31,650 nucleotides of DNA from an uncultured Muribaculaceae bacterium (GTDB lineage Bacteria > Bacteroidota > Bacteroidia > Bacteroidales > Muribaculaceae), in the NCBI GenBank assembly GCA_934590135.1, contig CAKTOT010000017.1, positions 1 through 31,650 on the forward strand, in the 5' to 3' direction. Each line of letters opens with the position of its first letter. Positions within the stretch are counted from its first letter, which is position 1. Shown here piece by piece: positions 1-7,980 of this stretch. The position numbers and the translations under genes are program-made. Below the pieces are notes generated by a model. The model saw only the letters and a program-made list of their open reading frames with translations. It made no database searches and had not been told where the DNA came from.

Positions 1-756
1 TCCGGGAAAGTAATAATACCATCCAAGATAACCGTTGAAGGCAAAGACTACCCGGTGGTTGGTTTCTTGTGGCTTTCCGCTTATCGTGAAAACGAAAGCA
101 GCGACCTCGAGCTAATCCTTCCTGACGGGCTAAAATTCATTGGCGGTTATATTGAGTACCAAGAGGGTATAAGAGAAATAACCGCAATGCCTATCCCGAA
201 TACAGTGGAGTACATCGGGCCAATGGCATACAGCGTTCCCGGTACACGGGTCATTCCCAAATCTGTGAAGTTTATGGATTATATGGCTTTTTTTACGGCA
301 GATGAACTAATCATTGAAGACGGCGTGGAGCATTGTTCCGGCTATTCGCTCGGATGTAACAATGCAGTCTTGACCATACCCGGCACGATAAAGCTCGGGT
401 ATTCGTCCTTGTATGCCAGCAATCTGAGACACCTCATCATCAAGAAGTCCGCCAATAAGGATGCGTCACCCGAATTTGGCGACGGTTTCTGTGACAGTTC
501 GTATGATATTATGGCCATTACTTGCGAATACGAGAATCCGCCCAAGGCGCATAAGGATGCCTTCCGCCTCGAAAAGTGGCCCGATGACCCATTGTATCCC
601 AATGATAATCCCGATGACCCCCATGTCTACGACTACCACCCCACGATGTACGACCGTGCGACACTCTATGTGCCAAGGGCTGCGATAGAGGCGTACAAGG
701 CCGACCAGACATGGGGTCAATTCGAAAGAATTCGTGCTATCGAAGACGGTATACCG
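1..756 (+). repeat. Large tandem copy 1 of BspA-like module
   Basis: This copy aligns with 910-1608 at protein level. Both share SGK(V/I)..P.K.T..G.(D/E)YPV.GF.WLS.Y.ENESSDLE near the start and the ATLYVP...IEAYKA motif near the end. The offset at the start is about 909 bases. Copy 1 carries an extra Asp/Pro-rich stretch (about 571-645) that copy 2 lacks. The copy is incomplete on the left. Confidence 0.8.
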
Positions 757-1761
757 AATGCTGCTTCTTCGTACCTCGGGCTGCCGACATACACGGTGGG
801 CAATCTTAGGTATGCGGTTAATGAGACCGTCCGAGACAGCTATCATGCCTCGATATACAAGTACACCGGGGCTATCGTGGTCCCGAACGACGATAAGGAA
901 GTGAAGTATTCCGGCAAGATTACCGTACCCGAAAAAGTTACAATCAACGGCACGGAGTATCCCGTATTCGGATTTATGTGGCTTTCCGAGTATCCCGAGA
1001 ACGAAAGCTCGGACTTGGAGATAACCCTGCCCGAAGGCCTGAAAGTAATCGGGTTCAACCGAAATTACGGCGGCTCGCACAACACCATCAAAGCCATCAA
1101 TATTCCCAAGACCGTGGAATACATCGGCGCGATGAAATACGTTGCGCCCGGCGCTACAGTGACCCTTCCCGGAACGATTAAGGTCGTTTCGGCCGCTGCC
1201 GGCATCGAGGCCGAGAAACTTGTCATAGAAGACGGAGCACAGTATTTCGGAACTCAGGTTCTTGGTAAAAGTTTGATTACGTGTAACAATACGGAACTTA
1301 CAATCCCCGGCTCGGTGCAATTCGGTATGCTTGCAATAAACGCCCCCAAACTGAAAACTATCAAGATTACAAAATCAAAGATTGAGGGCGCTTCGCCGTA
1401 TTTTGGCTCGTTATTCTGCTGGAAGACGGATAACGTACAAAAAATTATTTGCGAGTACGCCGTTCCGCCCGAAACGAGCGGCGGTGCTTTTGACGATTAT
1501 ATGTACACCAAGGCCACGTTGTACGTGCCCGAAGAAGCTATCGAGGCATATAAGGCAGCTCCGGAATGGAAAGAGTTCAAGACGATAATGCCTATCAAGG
1601 ACGGCGTGAATGACGTGGCGGCGGACGAGGCTCAAGTCGTTGCCACCGAATACCACGACCTGTACGGTAGGCGTCTCGAAGCGCCGACCGAGCGCGGCAT
1701 CACCATCCGCACGGACGTCTACAGCAACGGCTCTCGCCGAACCGTCAAGGTCTTGCGCTGA
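1..1761 (+). CDS. BspA-like leucine-rich repeat surface protein, 5' truncated
   Basis: The reading frame is open from the first base, so the start lies outside the window; 586 residues are visible. The sequence has the irregular strand-turn pattern of BspA-type (LRR_5) proteins, with repeated phrases such as LTIPGTIK, INIPKTVEYIG and ATLYVP.AIEAYK. The visible part is two large homologous copies (about residues 1-252 and 304-536), each ending in the IEAYK..W..F motif. The last ~37 residues (DLYGRRL...RGITIR...VKVLR) resemble the short C-terminal beta-sandwich tail found on secreted Bacteroidales proteins, including type A type IX sorting tails; that match is by eye. Known family members are surface-exposed and bind host or matrix proteins. 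Export and adhesion are inferred from family only, and no signal peptide can be seen because the 5' end is missing. Confidence 0.85.
   Translation, partial: SGKVIIPSKITVEGKDYPVVGFLWLSAYRENESSDLELILPDGLKFIGGYIEYQEGIREITAMPIPNTVEYIGPMAYSVPGTRVIPKSVKFMDYMAFFTADELIIEDGVEHCSGYSLGCNNAVLTIPGTIKLGYSSLYASNLRHLIIKKSANKDASPEFGDGFCDSSYDIMAITCEYENPPKAHKDAFRLEKWPDDPLYPNDNPDDPHVYDYHPTMYDRATLYVPRAAIEAYKADQTWGQFERIRAIEDGIPNAASSYLGLPTYTVGNLRYAVNETVRDSYHASIYKYTGAIVVPNDDKEVKYSGKITVPEKVTINGTEYPVFGFMWLSEYPENESSDLEITLPEGLKVIGFNRNYGGSHNTIKAINIPKTVEYIGAMKYVAPGATVTLPGTIKVVSAAAGIEAEKLVIEDGAQYFGTQVLGKSLITCNNTELTIPGSVQFGMLAINAPKLKTIKITKSKIEGASPYFGSLFCWKTDNVQKIICEYAVPPETSGGAFDDYMYTKATLYVPEEAIEAYKAAPEWKEFKTIMPIKDGVNDVAADEAQVVATEYHDLYGRRLEAPTERGITIRTDVYSNGSRRTVKVLR
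910..1608 (+). repeat. Large tandem copy 2 of BspA-like module
   Basis: This is the second copy of the module at 1-756. Conserved blocks are separated by diverged linkers, so the duplication is old at DNA level or has been under diversifying change. It is followed by a short linker and the C-terminal tail. Confidence 0.8.
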
Positions 1762-1831
1762 GTAGACCATACGAAAAACGGCGTATAACGCCCGGACATA
1801 GGGCGATGCCATCTACGCCTACACAAGCAAT

Positions 1832-1865
1832 ACACCTCTGCCGCAATGATCTGCGGCAGAGGTGT
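1832..1865 (+). terminator. Perfect 14-bp hairpin, likely terminator of the BspA-like gene
   Basis: Arms 1832-1845 (ACACCTCTGCCGCA) and 1852-1865 (TGCGGCAGAGGTGT) are exact reverse complements around a 6-base loop, 70 bases after the stop codon. No T tract follows, so classical intrinsic termination is not certain. The position between two same-strand genes favours a terminator or 3'-end stabiliser. Confidence 0.6.
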
Positions 1866-1929
1866 GCTATGTGCTACGTATAACCGGAGACGCTGCAACC
1901 ATGATAGACACTATACGAAAGAAAATTCG

Positions 1930-1937
1930 TACCTTTG
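1930..1937 (+). promoter_or_regulatory. Bacteroidetes -7 element for pta-ackA
   Basis: TACCTTTG matches TAnnTTTG exactly and lies 52 bases before the pta ATG. I see no good TTTG -33 element at the usual distance. Confidence 0.55.
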
Positions 1938-1989
1938 CAACAGCAAAGCAAAAGCAAATCCGTACAAACCAAAACATACATACGTCATC

Positions 1990-3003
1990 ATGACACTGTT
2001 TGAAAAACTCACAAGCAACGCTCGCACACACCGCCGGCGCATAGTGCTTCCCGAGGGCACCGAACCACGCACTCTCAATGCCGCCAACCGCATCATCGCC
2101 GATGCCTTGGCTGACATCATCCTTATCGGCGACCCGGTCGAGATACGCCGTATGGCTACCGAGATGAACCTCCCCGAAATTTCGCGTGCGACCATCGTCA
2201 ATCCCGCCGATGAAGCCGTCATCGACCGATACGCACCACTGCTGCTGGAGCTGCGCCGCTCCAAGGGTATGACCGAAGAGGAATCCAGACTGACGACAGC
2301 CAATCCGCTGTACCTCGGTTGCTTGATGGTCAAAGCCGGCGATGCCGATGGACAAGTGGCCGGAGCCATGAACACCACCGCCAATGTGCTGCGTGCCGCC
2401 TTCCAAGTCATCAAGACGCGCAAGGGAATCAAAGTCGTTTCCGGAGCCTTTGTGATGCTACTGCCCGAAGGTTCGCCTTTCGGCACAGACGGCATCATGG
2501 TGTTTGCAGACTGCGCCGTAGTACCAGAGCCGGACGCCGAGCAACTGGCCGATATAGCCGTCAGCACCGCCGCCACCGCACGCGATGTAGCCGGCATCAC
2601 TCCGCGCGTGGCAATGCTATCCTTCTCCACCAAGGGCAGCGCACACGACCCCGCAGCAGACAAAGTCATCGAAGCCACGGCCCTTGCACGGCAGATGGCG
2701 CCCGAGCTGATCATAGACGGCGAACTGCAAGCCGATGCAGCAATTGTTCCCGGCGTGGCCGCCTCCAAAGCCCCCGGCTCGCCCCTGAGCGGACGCGCCA
2801 ATGTCTTGGTATTCCCCAACCTGAGCGTCGGCAACATCTGCTACAAACTCGTCCAACGTCTCGGCGGAGTACAAGCCGTAGGACCAATCCTCCAAGGCCT
2901 CGCCGCCCCGGTCAACGACCTGTCGCGCGGCTGCTTCCCCGAAGACATCTACAAGACAATAATCATCACCTGCAATCAGGCCATAGGACTGAAACAACAA
3001 TAA
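1990..3003 (+). CDS. pta: Phosphate acetyltransferase
   Basis: Interconverts acetyl-CoA plus phosphate with acetyl phosphate plus CoA in the cytoplasm, the first step of acetate overflow. The 337-residue product matches the short (PTA/PTB family) form without the extra N-terminal domains of the E. coli enzyme. Visible family motifs include RIVLPEGTEPRTL at the N-terminus, LSFSTKGSA in the middle, VFPNLSVGNICYKL and GPILQGLAAPVNDLSRG near the end. The ATG at 1990 is chosen because family homology starts there and because the frame upstream (from 1846) would run back through the hairpin and the -7 element. ackA follows 71 bases downstream, so the two form the usual pta-ackA unit. Confidence 0.96.
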   Translation: MTLFEKLTSNARTHRRRIVLPEGTEPRTLNAANRIIADALADIILIGDPVEIRRMATEMNLPEISRATIVNPADEAVIDRYAPLLLELRRSKGMTEEESRLTTANPLYLGCLMVKAGDADGQVAGAMNTTANVLRAAFQVIKTRKGIKVVSGAFVMLLPEGSPFGTDGIMVFADCAVVPEPDAEQLADIAVSTAATARDVAGITPRVAMLSFSTKGSAHDPAADKVIEATALARQMAPELIIDGELQADAAIVPGVAASKAPGSPLSGRANVLVFPNLSVGNICYKLVQRLGGVQAVGPILQGLAAPVNDLSRGCFPEDIYKTIIITCNQAIGLKQQ

Positions 3004-3074
3004 ATCACACTAGCGCACCGAGGTTGACGCACAACGCTACGACCCCGAACCGCCACAACACAATACACTCAACC

Positions 3075-4277
3075 ATGCTTATATTAGTGCTCAACTGCGG
3101 ATCGTCATCCGTCAAGTACAAACTCATAGACACAGACACCGAAACAGCCCTCGCCGAAGGCGGCGTCGAAAAAGTCGGAATGGCCGACACATTCCTCAAA
3201 TACCGCAACCGTGAAGGCGGCAAAAGCATACTCCAATTAGGACATGCCGACCATAAAGGCTCGGTCAAGGCCATTCTCGACCTGCTCACCGACCCCACCG
3301 AAGGATGCATCAAAGACTATAGCCAAATTCAGGCCGTGGGTCATCGTCTGGTACACGGCGGCGAAAAATTCAACAAGAGCGTCCTCATCGACGAAGCCGT
3401 CAAAGACATGGTACGCCAATGCTACGTCCTGGCACCACTGCACAACCCCGCCAATATGACCGGCGTCGAAGCCGTCGAGTCCATACTGCCCGATGTGCCT
3501 CAGGTAGGCGTCTTTGATACCGCATTCCACCAGACTATGCCCGCCAAGTCGTACATCTATCCCCTGCCCTACCGCTTCTACGAAGAAGACGGGGTCCGTC
3601 GCTACGGCTTCCACGGCACCAGCCACCGCTATGTCAGCCAGCGCGTATGCCAAATTCTGGACTGCAACATCGCCGACAAACGCATCATCACCTGCCATAT
3701 AGGCAACGGCGGCAGCATCACTGCCGTAGACCACGGCAAGAGTGTGGACACATCTATGGGTCTGACGCCCACCGAAGGCCTCATGATGGGCACCCGCGTG
3801 GGAGATGTAGACCCCGGCGTCCTGACATTCCTGATGGAAAAGCACGGATATACAGCCGCCGACCTCCAGCGCATCATCAATAAGGAATCCGGCGTTCAAG
3901 GCGTCAGCGGCGTTAGCTCCGATATGCGCGAGCTCGAAAAAGCCGTCGGCGAAGGCAACCCCCGCGCCATCTTGGCTCTGGACATCTACCAACAGCGAAT
4001 CATCAAATACATCGGCGCATACGCAGCTGAGATGGGCGGCGTGGACATCATCGTATTCACCGGCGGCGTGGGCGAAAACCAGACCGGGCTACGCGCCGAC
4101 GTATGCCGTCCCTTGGCATTCATGGGCGTCAAAATAGACGAAGAGCTCAACGCTCGCACTCGCGGCACCGAGACAGTCCTCTCCACAGACGACTCGGCCG
4201 TCAAGGTCGTAGTCGTACCCACCGACGAGGAACTAATGATAGCACGCGACACGCGCGACATCGTCAGCAAGCTCTGA
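3075..4277 (+). CDS. ackA: Acetate kinase
   Basis: Transfers phosphate from acetyl phosphate to ADP, giving acetate and ATP. The 400-residue length is normal for the family. The ASKHA-fold motifs are visible: LNCGSSSVKYKL at the N-terminus, YGFHGTSHRYV (catalytic His region), CHIGNGGSITAVDHGKS, DTSMGLTPTEGL.MGTRVGDVDPG and FTGGVGENQ. The ATG at 3075 places the first beta-strand motif at residues 2-13, as expected. It follows pta by 71 bases with no terminator between them and is closed by a strong hairpin at 4298-4338. Confidence 0.97.
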   Translation: MLILVLNCGSSSVKYKLIDTDTETALAEGGVEKVGMADTFLKYRNREGGKSILQLGHADHKGSVKAILDLLTDPTEGCIKDYSQIQAVGHRLVHGGEKFNKSVLIDEAVKDMVRQCYVLAPLHNPANMTGVEAVESILPDVPQVGVFDTAFHQTMPAKSYIYPLPYRFYEEDGVRRYGFHGTSHRYVSQRVCQILDCNIADKRIITCHIGNGGSITAVDHGKSVDTSMGLTPTEGLMMGTRVGDVDPGVLTFLMEKHGYTAADLQRIINKESGVQGVSGVSSDMRELEKAVGEGNPRAILALDIYQQRIIKYIGAYAAEMGGVDIIVFTGGVGENQTGLRADVCRPLAFMGVKIDEELNARTRGTETVLSTDDSAVKVVVVPTDEELMIARDTRDIVSKL

Positions 4278-4297
4278 CATCACGCCCAAAATACACA

Positions 4298-4338
4298 ACA
4301 GCGGACAGACGGCAGCACAAACGCCGTCTGTCCGCTGT
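4298..4338 (+). terminator. Perfect 16-bp hairpin after ackA
   Basis: Arms 4298-4313 (ACAGCGGACAGACGGC) and 4323-4338 (GCCGTCTGTCCGCTGT) are exact reverse complements with a 9-base loop, 20 bases after the ackA stop. The following bases are only weakly T-rich (CACTCTC), so efficiency as an intrinsic terminator is inferred from the stem. Confidence 0.75.
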
Positions 4339-4418
4339 CACTCTCAAAATAGACGCGCCAAGTATTAGTTTTTTCTAAATATATGGTACAATTTATCGGC
4401 GCTTCACAAAAAAATAGC

Positions 4419-4426
4419 TAAATTTG
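4419..4426 (+). promoter_or_regulatory. -7 element for the 4464 outer-membrane gene
   Basis: TAAATTTG matches TAnnTTTG exactly, 37 bases before the ATG at 4464 and after the ackA hairpin. The upstream AT-rich stretch (4371-4395) lacks a clear TTTG at the usual spacing. Confidence 0.6.
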
Positions 4427-4463
4427 CGGCACACAACATCAAGTACAACAACGACATTGCTCA

Positions 4464-5306
4464 ATGAAACTCGGTCACCTGACAGCAATATTATTAGCCT
4501 CGCTGGCGACAACTCTGCCGACATACGCCCAAGGCGAATTGCCGGACAGCGTGCGCATGCCTCGCGTCCCGATGTCGACGCCTACAGACACAACAGATTC
4601 AGCCCCTGCGATTACACCCCTGACGCCACAGACCGAGACCATAAACAACGCCGCTTACGACCGTCGAGCGCCCATAGGCCACCAACTGCCGCCCGTAAAT
4701 CCCTCCGCATATACCTACCCGACCTACCGCTATACGCCGGGCATCACATCCATATATAGCTGGGATACAGGCTCGATATATGCCTCAGGCTCAGCCTCAT
4801 CTATACCCGGAGCGATGGGCATCGAATCCGGTGCGCTCAACCTACGCCAAGACTTCGGCGCACTATCGTTGCGCCTCTACGGCGGCGCATCCAAATACGG
4901 ATACTTTCGCGGACTGGACACCCGATGGAACTTCGGCGGCGAAGCGACATACCGCTTCAATGACCAATGGAGCATTACAGCCTTCGGCGGATACTCCACT
5001 GCCGGCGGACTACCACAGCCGGCTTTAATCGGATATTACGACACTCCATCCATCGGAGCCTTCCTCGACTACCGCTTTGCCCGTAAATGGGGAGTGCGCA
5101 TGGGCATGCGCAGCGAGCGCTCGATGTTCTCGGGACAATGGGAAACCCGCCCCATCGTCGAGCCATACTTTATGCTCGGCGGACAGGCCATAGGCATCGA
5201 TGTCGGCGGAATACTCTACGAGTTGCTGCGCTCCAAGAGCGACCTGGGACCGCACAACCCCACCATCGGTCCGCCGGTGCAAAAGCTCTCCGACACATTT
5301 CATTGA
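4464..5306 (+). CDS. Secreted, probable outer-membrane beta-barrel protein of unknown function
   Basis: The 280-residue product begins with a signal peptide (positive start, hydrophobic LTAILLASLATTLP, likely cleavage after TYA at residue 22). A Pro/Thr-rich linker follows (residues about 25-80, many TD, TP and PP pairs). The C-terminal two thirds alternates aromatic/hydrophobic and polar residues with Gly-rich turns (LSLRLYGGASKYGYF, GGEATYRFNDQWSITAFGG, GAFLDYRFARKWGVRMGMR), which fits antiparallel outer-membrane strands. I do not recognise a named family. It has its own promoter and lies between ackA and an OmpA-type gene, so it is probably a single-gene unit. Barrel fold and location are inferences from composition. 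Confidence 0.75.
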   Translation: MKLGHLTAILLASLATTLPTYAQGELPDSVRMPRVPMSTPTDTTDSAPAITPLTPQTETINNAAYDRRAPIGHQLPPVNPSAYTYPTYRYTPGITSIYSWDTGSIYASGSASSIPGAMGIESGALNLRQDFGALSLRLYGGASKYGYFRGLDTRWNFGGEATYRFNDQWSITAFGGYSTAGGLPQPALIGYYDTPSIGAFLDYRFARKWGVRMGMRSERSMFSGQWETRPIVEPYFMLGGQAIGIDVGGILYELLRSKSDLGPHNPTIGPPVQKLSDTFH

Positions 5307-5580
5307 TACCCAACAGCTCTCAACCTCCTCTTCTCACTGCTCAAAAAAAACCATAACAACCCGGTATACACCACAACAGACGCCCGGAAACGCTGCAAAA
5401 ACGCATAAAACAGCAATAACAAAGCCGCCAAAGCGCTTTTATTATATATTTTTAAGTCTAATTCAAAAAAAATGATTAACTTAGCGGCTTGAAACAGGCA
5501 CTGTACTCAGGATGCTATTTTCCCAACAAGTAAAAAATATACAAATACAACATAACACAAACCATCAAACCTCAACCTCA
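5307..5580 (+). other. Intergenic region and A/C-rich leader of the OmpA-type gene
   Basis: This 274-base gap contains no coding frame I believe. It holds the palindrome AAAGCGCTTT (5430-5439), an AT-rich block, the probable -7 element at 5477, and then a roughly 90-base leader almost free of G, as often seen before highly expressed Bacteroidetes genes. No clear terminator for the 4464 gene is seen. Confidence 0.5.
5477..5484 (+). promoter_or_regulatory. Probable -7 element for the OmpA-type gene
   Basis: TAACTTAG matches TAnnTTTG at all but one of the fixed positions and is preceded by an AT-rich stretch (5436-5470). Transcription would start near 5490. Confidence 0.4.
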
Positions 5581-6813
5581 ATGAAAAAAGCTACGCTATT
5601 AGCTATCGCATGCGCCGGCCTGTTCAGTGCCTCCGCATGGGCTCAAGAGGCTGCACAGCAGGAGATCACCTACGTAGAAGATCCCAGCCAAGGCTACCTC
5701 TTCAACCGTTTCAAAGACAATTGGTTTATCACCGCTGAAGGTGGTGCCAATATCTATTTTTCGCATGGTGACAGCGACCGTAAGACTTGGGATCGTTTCG
5801 CTCCCGCTGCCGGACTCTATGTCGGCAAATGGTTCTCGCCCATCATCGCACTCCGTGTCGGCGCCAACTACATGACCCTCAAAGGCCTGTCTGACGTACG
5901 CACCGAAGATTGCAAACTTGACGAACCGCTCGTAAACGGCAAGTACAAACAAAAATTCAACCAAGTAGGCCCCGTCTTTGACGCAATGCTCAACCTCACC
6001 AACTGGTGGTGCGGATACCATCCCGGACGCCGCTACAACGCCATCTTCTATGCAGGTGCAGGCGGCTACTGGACATTCACCAAAGACTACACCACCGACG
6101 CACAAGGCAACGTAGTCAAAGCCAACGGATACAAGCGTAACAACGACCGCGTACTCGTATTCCGTGCCGGCCTTATCAACGACTTCCGCATCAGCGACCA
6201 GGTACACCTGTCACTGGACATCCGCTATAGCGGTATCGACAACCACAAGGACGAAGAAGGCGAAGGATGGAATCGTACAAGCCATGACTTGGCTGCATTC
6301 CTGGGCGTAACCTACCTGTTCAACAAACGCGAATGGAGCGCTCCCGTCGTTCCCGTATGTCCTCCCGCCGAGAACTGCGATGCTTACCGTGCACGCCTCC
6401 AGGCCGCCAACGACCGCATCAAAGACCTCGAAGACCAACTCAAGGACTGCCTCAACAAACCCGTTCCCGAACCCGTGGTTGAGAAAGCTCCTCTGGCTAC
6501 CATCTACTACCCCATCAACATCTTCCGTCTGACCAAGAAGGACGTAGGTCTGCTTGAAGCCGTAGCCGGCGTCATGAAGGACAACCCCGACAAGAAGTAC
6601 GTCATCACCGGCTGGGCCGACAACTATACCGGCAACAGCAAAATCAACGAGCGTCTGCGCTGGAACCGTGTAAACGGCGTCAAGAAACAGCTCATCCGCA
6701 AGGGCGTACCCGAATCACAACTCGATGTCAAGATTGACAACGCCAACCTCGTAGACCTCGGTGACAAATACGCTGCCCTCGGCCGCGCCACCACCATCGA
6801 AGAAGACGAATAA
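5581..6813 (+). CDS. OmpA-family outer-membrane porin with peptidoglycan-binding domain
   Basis: Anchors the outer membrane to peptidoglycan; such proteins are usually abundant. The 410-residue product has a signal peptide (MKKATLLAIACAG...SASAWA, cleavage near residue 21), a barrel region (about residues 40-250, alternating strands such as WFITAEGGANIYF and HLSLDIRYSG), a short Cys-containing linker with a coiled-coil stretch (about 260-290, RLQAANDRIKDLEDQL), and an OmpA C-terminal domain (about 305-400). In that domain GWADNYTG supplies the conserved Asp (347) and NERLRWNRVNGV the conserved Arg (363) that bind diaminopimelate. The ATG at 5581 is chosen because it opens a perfect signal peptide; the in-frame start at 5512 would add 23 residues before it. 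It is transcribed alone and ends in an intrinsic terminator. Confidence 0.93.
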   Translation: MKKATLLAIACAGLFSASAWAQEAAQQEITYVEDPSQGYLFNRFKDNWFITAEGGANIYFSHGDSDRKTWDRFAPAAGLYVGKWFSPIIALRVGANYMTLKGLSDVRTEDCKLDEPLVNGKYKQKFNQVGPVFDAMLNLTNWWCGYHPGRRYNAIFYAGAGGYWTFTKDYTTDAQGNVVKANGYKRNNDRVLVFRAGLINDFRISDQVHLSLDIRYSGIDNHKDEEGEGWNRTSHDLAAFLGVTYLFNKREWSAPVVPVCPPAENCDAYRARLQAANDRIKDLEDQLKDCLNKPVPEPVVEKAPLATIYYPINIFRLTKKDVGLLEAVAGVMKDNPDKKYVITGWADNYTGNSKINERLRWNRVNGVKKQLIRKGVPESQLDVKIDNANLVDLGDKYAALGRATTIEEDE

Positions 6814-6846
6814 TATTCCGGTAAGTTCTACGACCATATCATAAAC

Positions 6847-6886
6847 ATACCGCCGACCCGACTTGTGGCCGGCGGTATTTGTTTTT
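6847..6886 (+). terminator. Intrinsic terminator of the OmpA-type gene
   Basis: ATACCGCCG (6847-6855) pairs with CGGCGGTAT (6870-6878), extended inside by CC/GG after a bulge, and is followed by TTTGTTTTT. It lies 34 bases after the stop codon. Confidence 0.88.
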
Positions 6887-6940
6887 CACAAACCTTTCGG
6901 TGCTTAAACGCAACGGCAAGGCCTCTCAAGATTAGCATAT

Positions 6941-7942
6941 ATGAGTTACGAAAAACGAAATTCCAATATTGAGATACTGCGCATCATCAGCATGGCAATG
7001 ATACTGATATTGCATTTTGTCGGCGCGACATTCGGACTGCCTTCGCGTACCCAATTGCTTGACGGCGACTCGACGGCCGTGGCTAAAGCCCTGACAGAAG
7101 CCGCCGCAATAGTAGGTGTCAACTGCTTTGTACTCATATCCGGATACTACGGCATACGAGCGACATGGCGCGGCGCCTTCGGCTACCTGTTTATGTGCGA
7201 ATTTGCTGCCTTGACCGTGTATGTCGCACGATGTTTCGACCGAGGCGGACTCGCCGACGGCCTCGGTCAAACTCTTATGGTGCTCTCTGACACCAACTTG
7301 TGGTTTGTTCCGGCGTACTTTGTCTTATACATGCTCAGTCCTATACTCAACGGCGGATTTGCGGCATTGCGCGGACGACATCTTCATCAGATGCTCGCCG
7401 TCTTGGCTTTTATCAATGTCTATCTCGGATGGTATCACGGAAGCATTATCAATCGTGCCGGATACAGCATTATGCACCTGATATTCATCTACTTTATCGG
7501 ATATTATATCGCTCACAACGCCACAACGCTAAAGCGATTGCCCTCGGCCGTGTACCTCCTGTTATACTGCATCTCGGTATTCGTCACGGCCCTATCGATG
7601 AATTATGCCTACAACAGCCCGTCGGTGTTGCTATCCTCGGCCGCACTGTTCCTGACATTTGCCACCATGCGGCCGCGACATTCAGTCGCAATAAATTGGA
7701 TAGCCTCGTCCGTCTTTATGGTCTACTTGTTGCACAAAGCTCCCTACTGCTGGCTCAAACTAAACCTGGCCTTGCGTACATACGAAGCCACACATAGCCG
7801 TGCAGAATTTCTGCTATGGGCTACCGCCCTGTTTGTCCTGATATTCGTCGCATCAATTCTTGTAGACCAAGTGCGCAAGTATGCCTACGTACTCACAATC
7901 CACGCTCTACGATTTGTGACACGCAAAAAAAAGCCCGGATAA
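6941..7942 (+). CDS. Acyltransferase family 3 membrane protein
   Basis: Probably transfers an acyl group (often acetyl) to a cell-envelope or extracellular polysaccharide; the substrate cannot be told from sequence. The 333-residue protein is almost entirely hydrophobic helices, about ten by eye, as in the Acyl_transf_3/OafA-NodX superfamily. The N-terminal signature is clear: RNSNIEILRI followed by a helix ending in LILHF, the His being the proposed catalytic residue. A second typical feature is the helix after SDTNLWFVPAYF. The ATG at 6941 places the signature at residues 7-23. No promoter was recognised in the short gap after the preceding terminator. Its 3' end converges on ansA and overlaps the ansA terminator. 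Confidence 0.88.
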   Translation: MSYEKRNSNIEILRIISMAMILILHFVGATFGLPSRTQLLDGDSTAVAKALTEAAAIVGVNCFVLISGYYGIRATWRGAFGYLFMCEFAALTVYVARCFDRGGLADGLGQTLMVLSDTNLWFVPAYFVLYMLSPILNGGFAALRGRHLHQMLAVLAFINVYLGWYHGSIINRAGYSIMHLIFIYFIGYYIAHNATTLKRLPSAVYLLLYCISVFVTALSMNYAYNSPSVLLSSAALFLTFATMRPRHSVAINWIASSVFMVYLLHKAPYCWLKLNLALRTYEATHSRAEFLLWATALFVLIFVASILVDQVRKYAYVLTIHALRFVTRKKKPG

Positions 7943-7958
7943 GCAGTGCCATCCGGGC
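7925..7958 (-). terminator. Intrinsic terminator of ansA, overlapping the 3' end of the acyltransferase gene
   Basis: On the minus strand GCCCGGAT (7958-7951) pairs with ATCCGGGC (7940-7933) and is followed by eight T residues (7932-7925). The plus-strand gene's last codons (stop 7940-7942) lie inside the structure. On the plus strand only AATATACC follows the hairpin, so it should act mainly on the minus strand. Confidence 0.85.
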
Positions 7959-7980
7959 AATATACCATGCATACTATCTA

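Noticed and set aside
466..1320. 284-codon open frame antisense to the BspA-like gene
   Set aside because: It is a shadow of the sense strand, with no recognisable domain.
1846..1989. Longer N-terminus for Pta
   Set aside because: The stretch crosses the hairpin and the -7 promoter element, and the family N-terminus begins at 1990.
1911..2837. 308-codon open frame antisense to pta
   Set aside because: Ser/Ala/Arg-rich composition of the type produced opposite GC-rich codons; no motif.
2319..3074. Upstream extension of the ackA frame through most of pta
   Set aside because: It is a frame-shifted shadow of pta; acetate kinase homology begins exactly at the ATG at 3075.
5430..5439. AAAGCGCTTT as a terminator of the 4464 gene
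   Set aside because: It is a self-complementary decamer without a loop, so it cannot form a stable hairpin in RNA.
5512..5580. Longer N-terminus for the OmpA-type protein
   Set aside because: It would put 23 polar residues before a perfect signal peptide; the A/C-rich sequence looks like leader.
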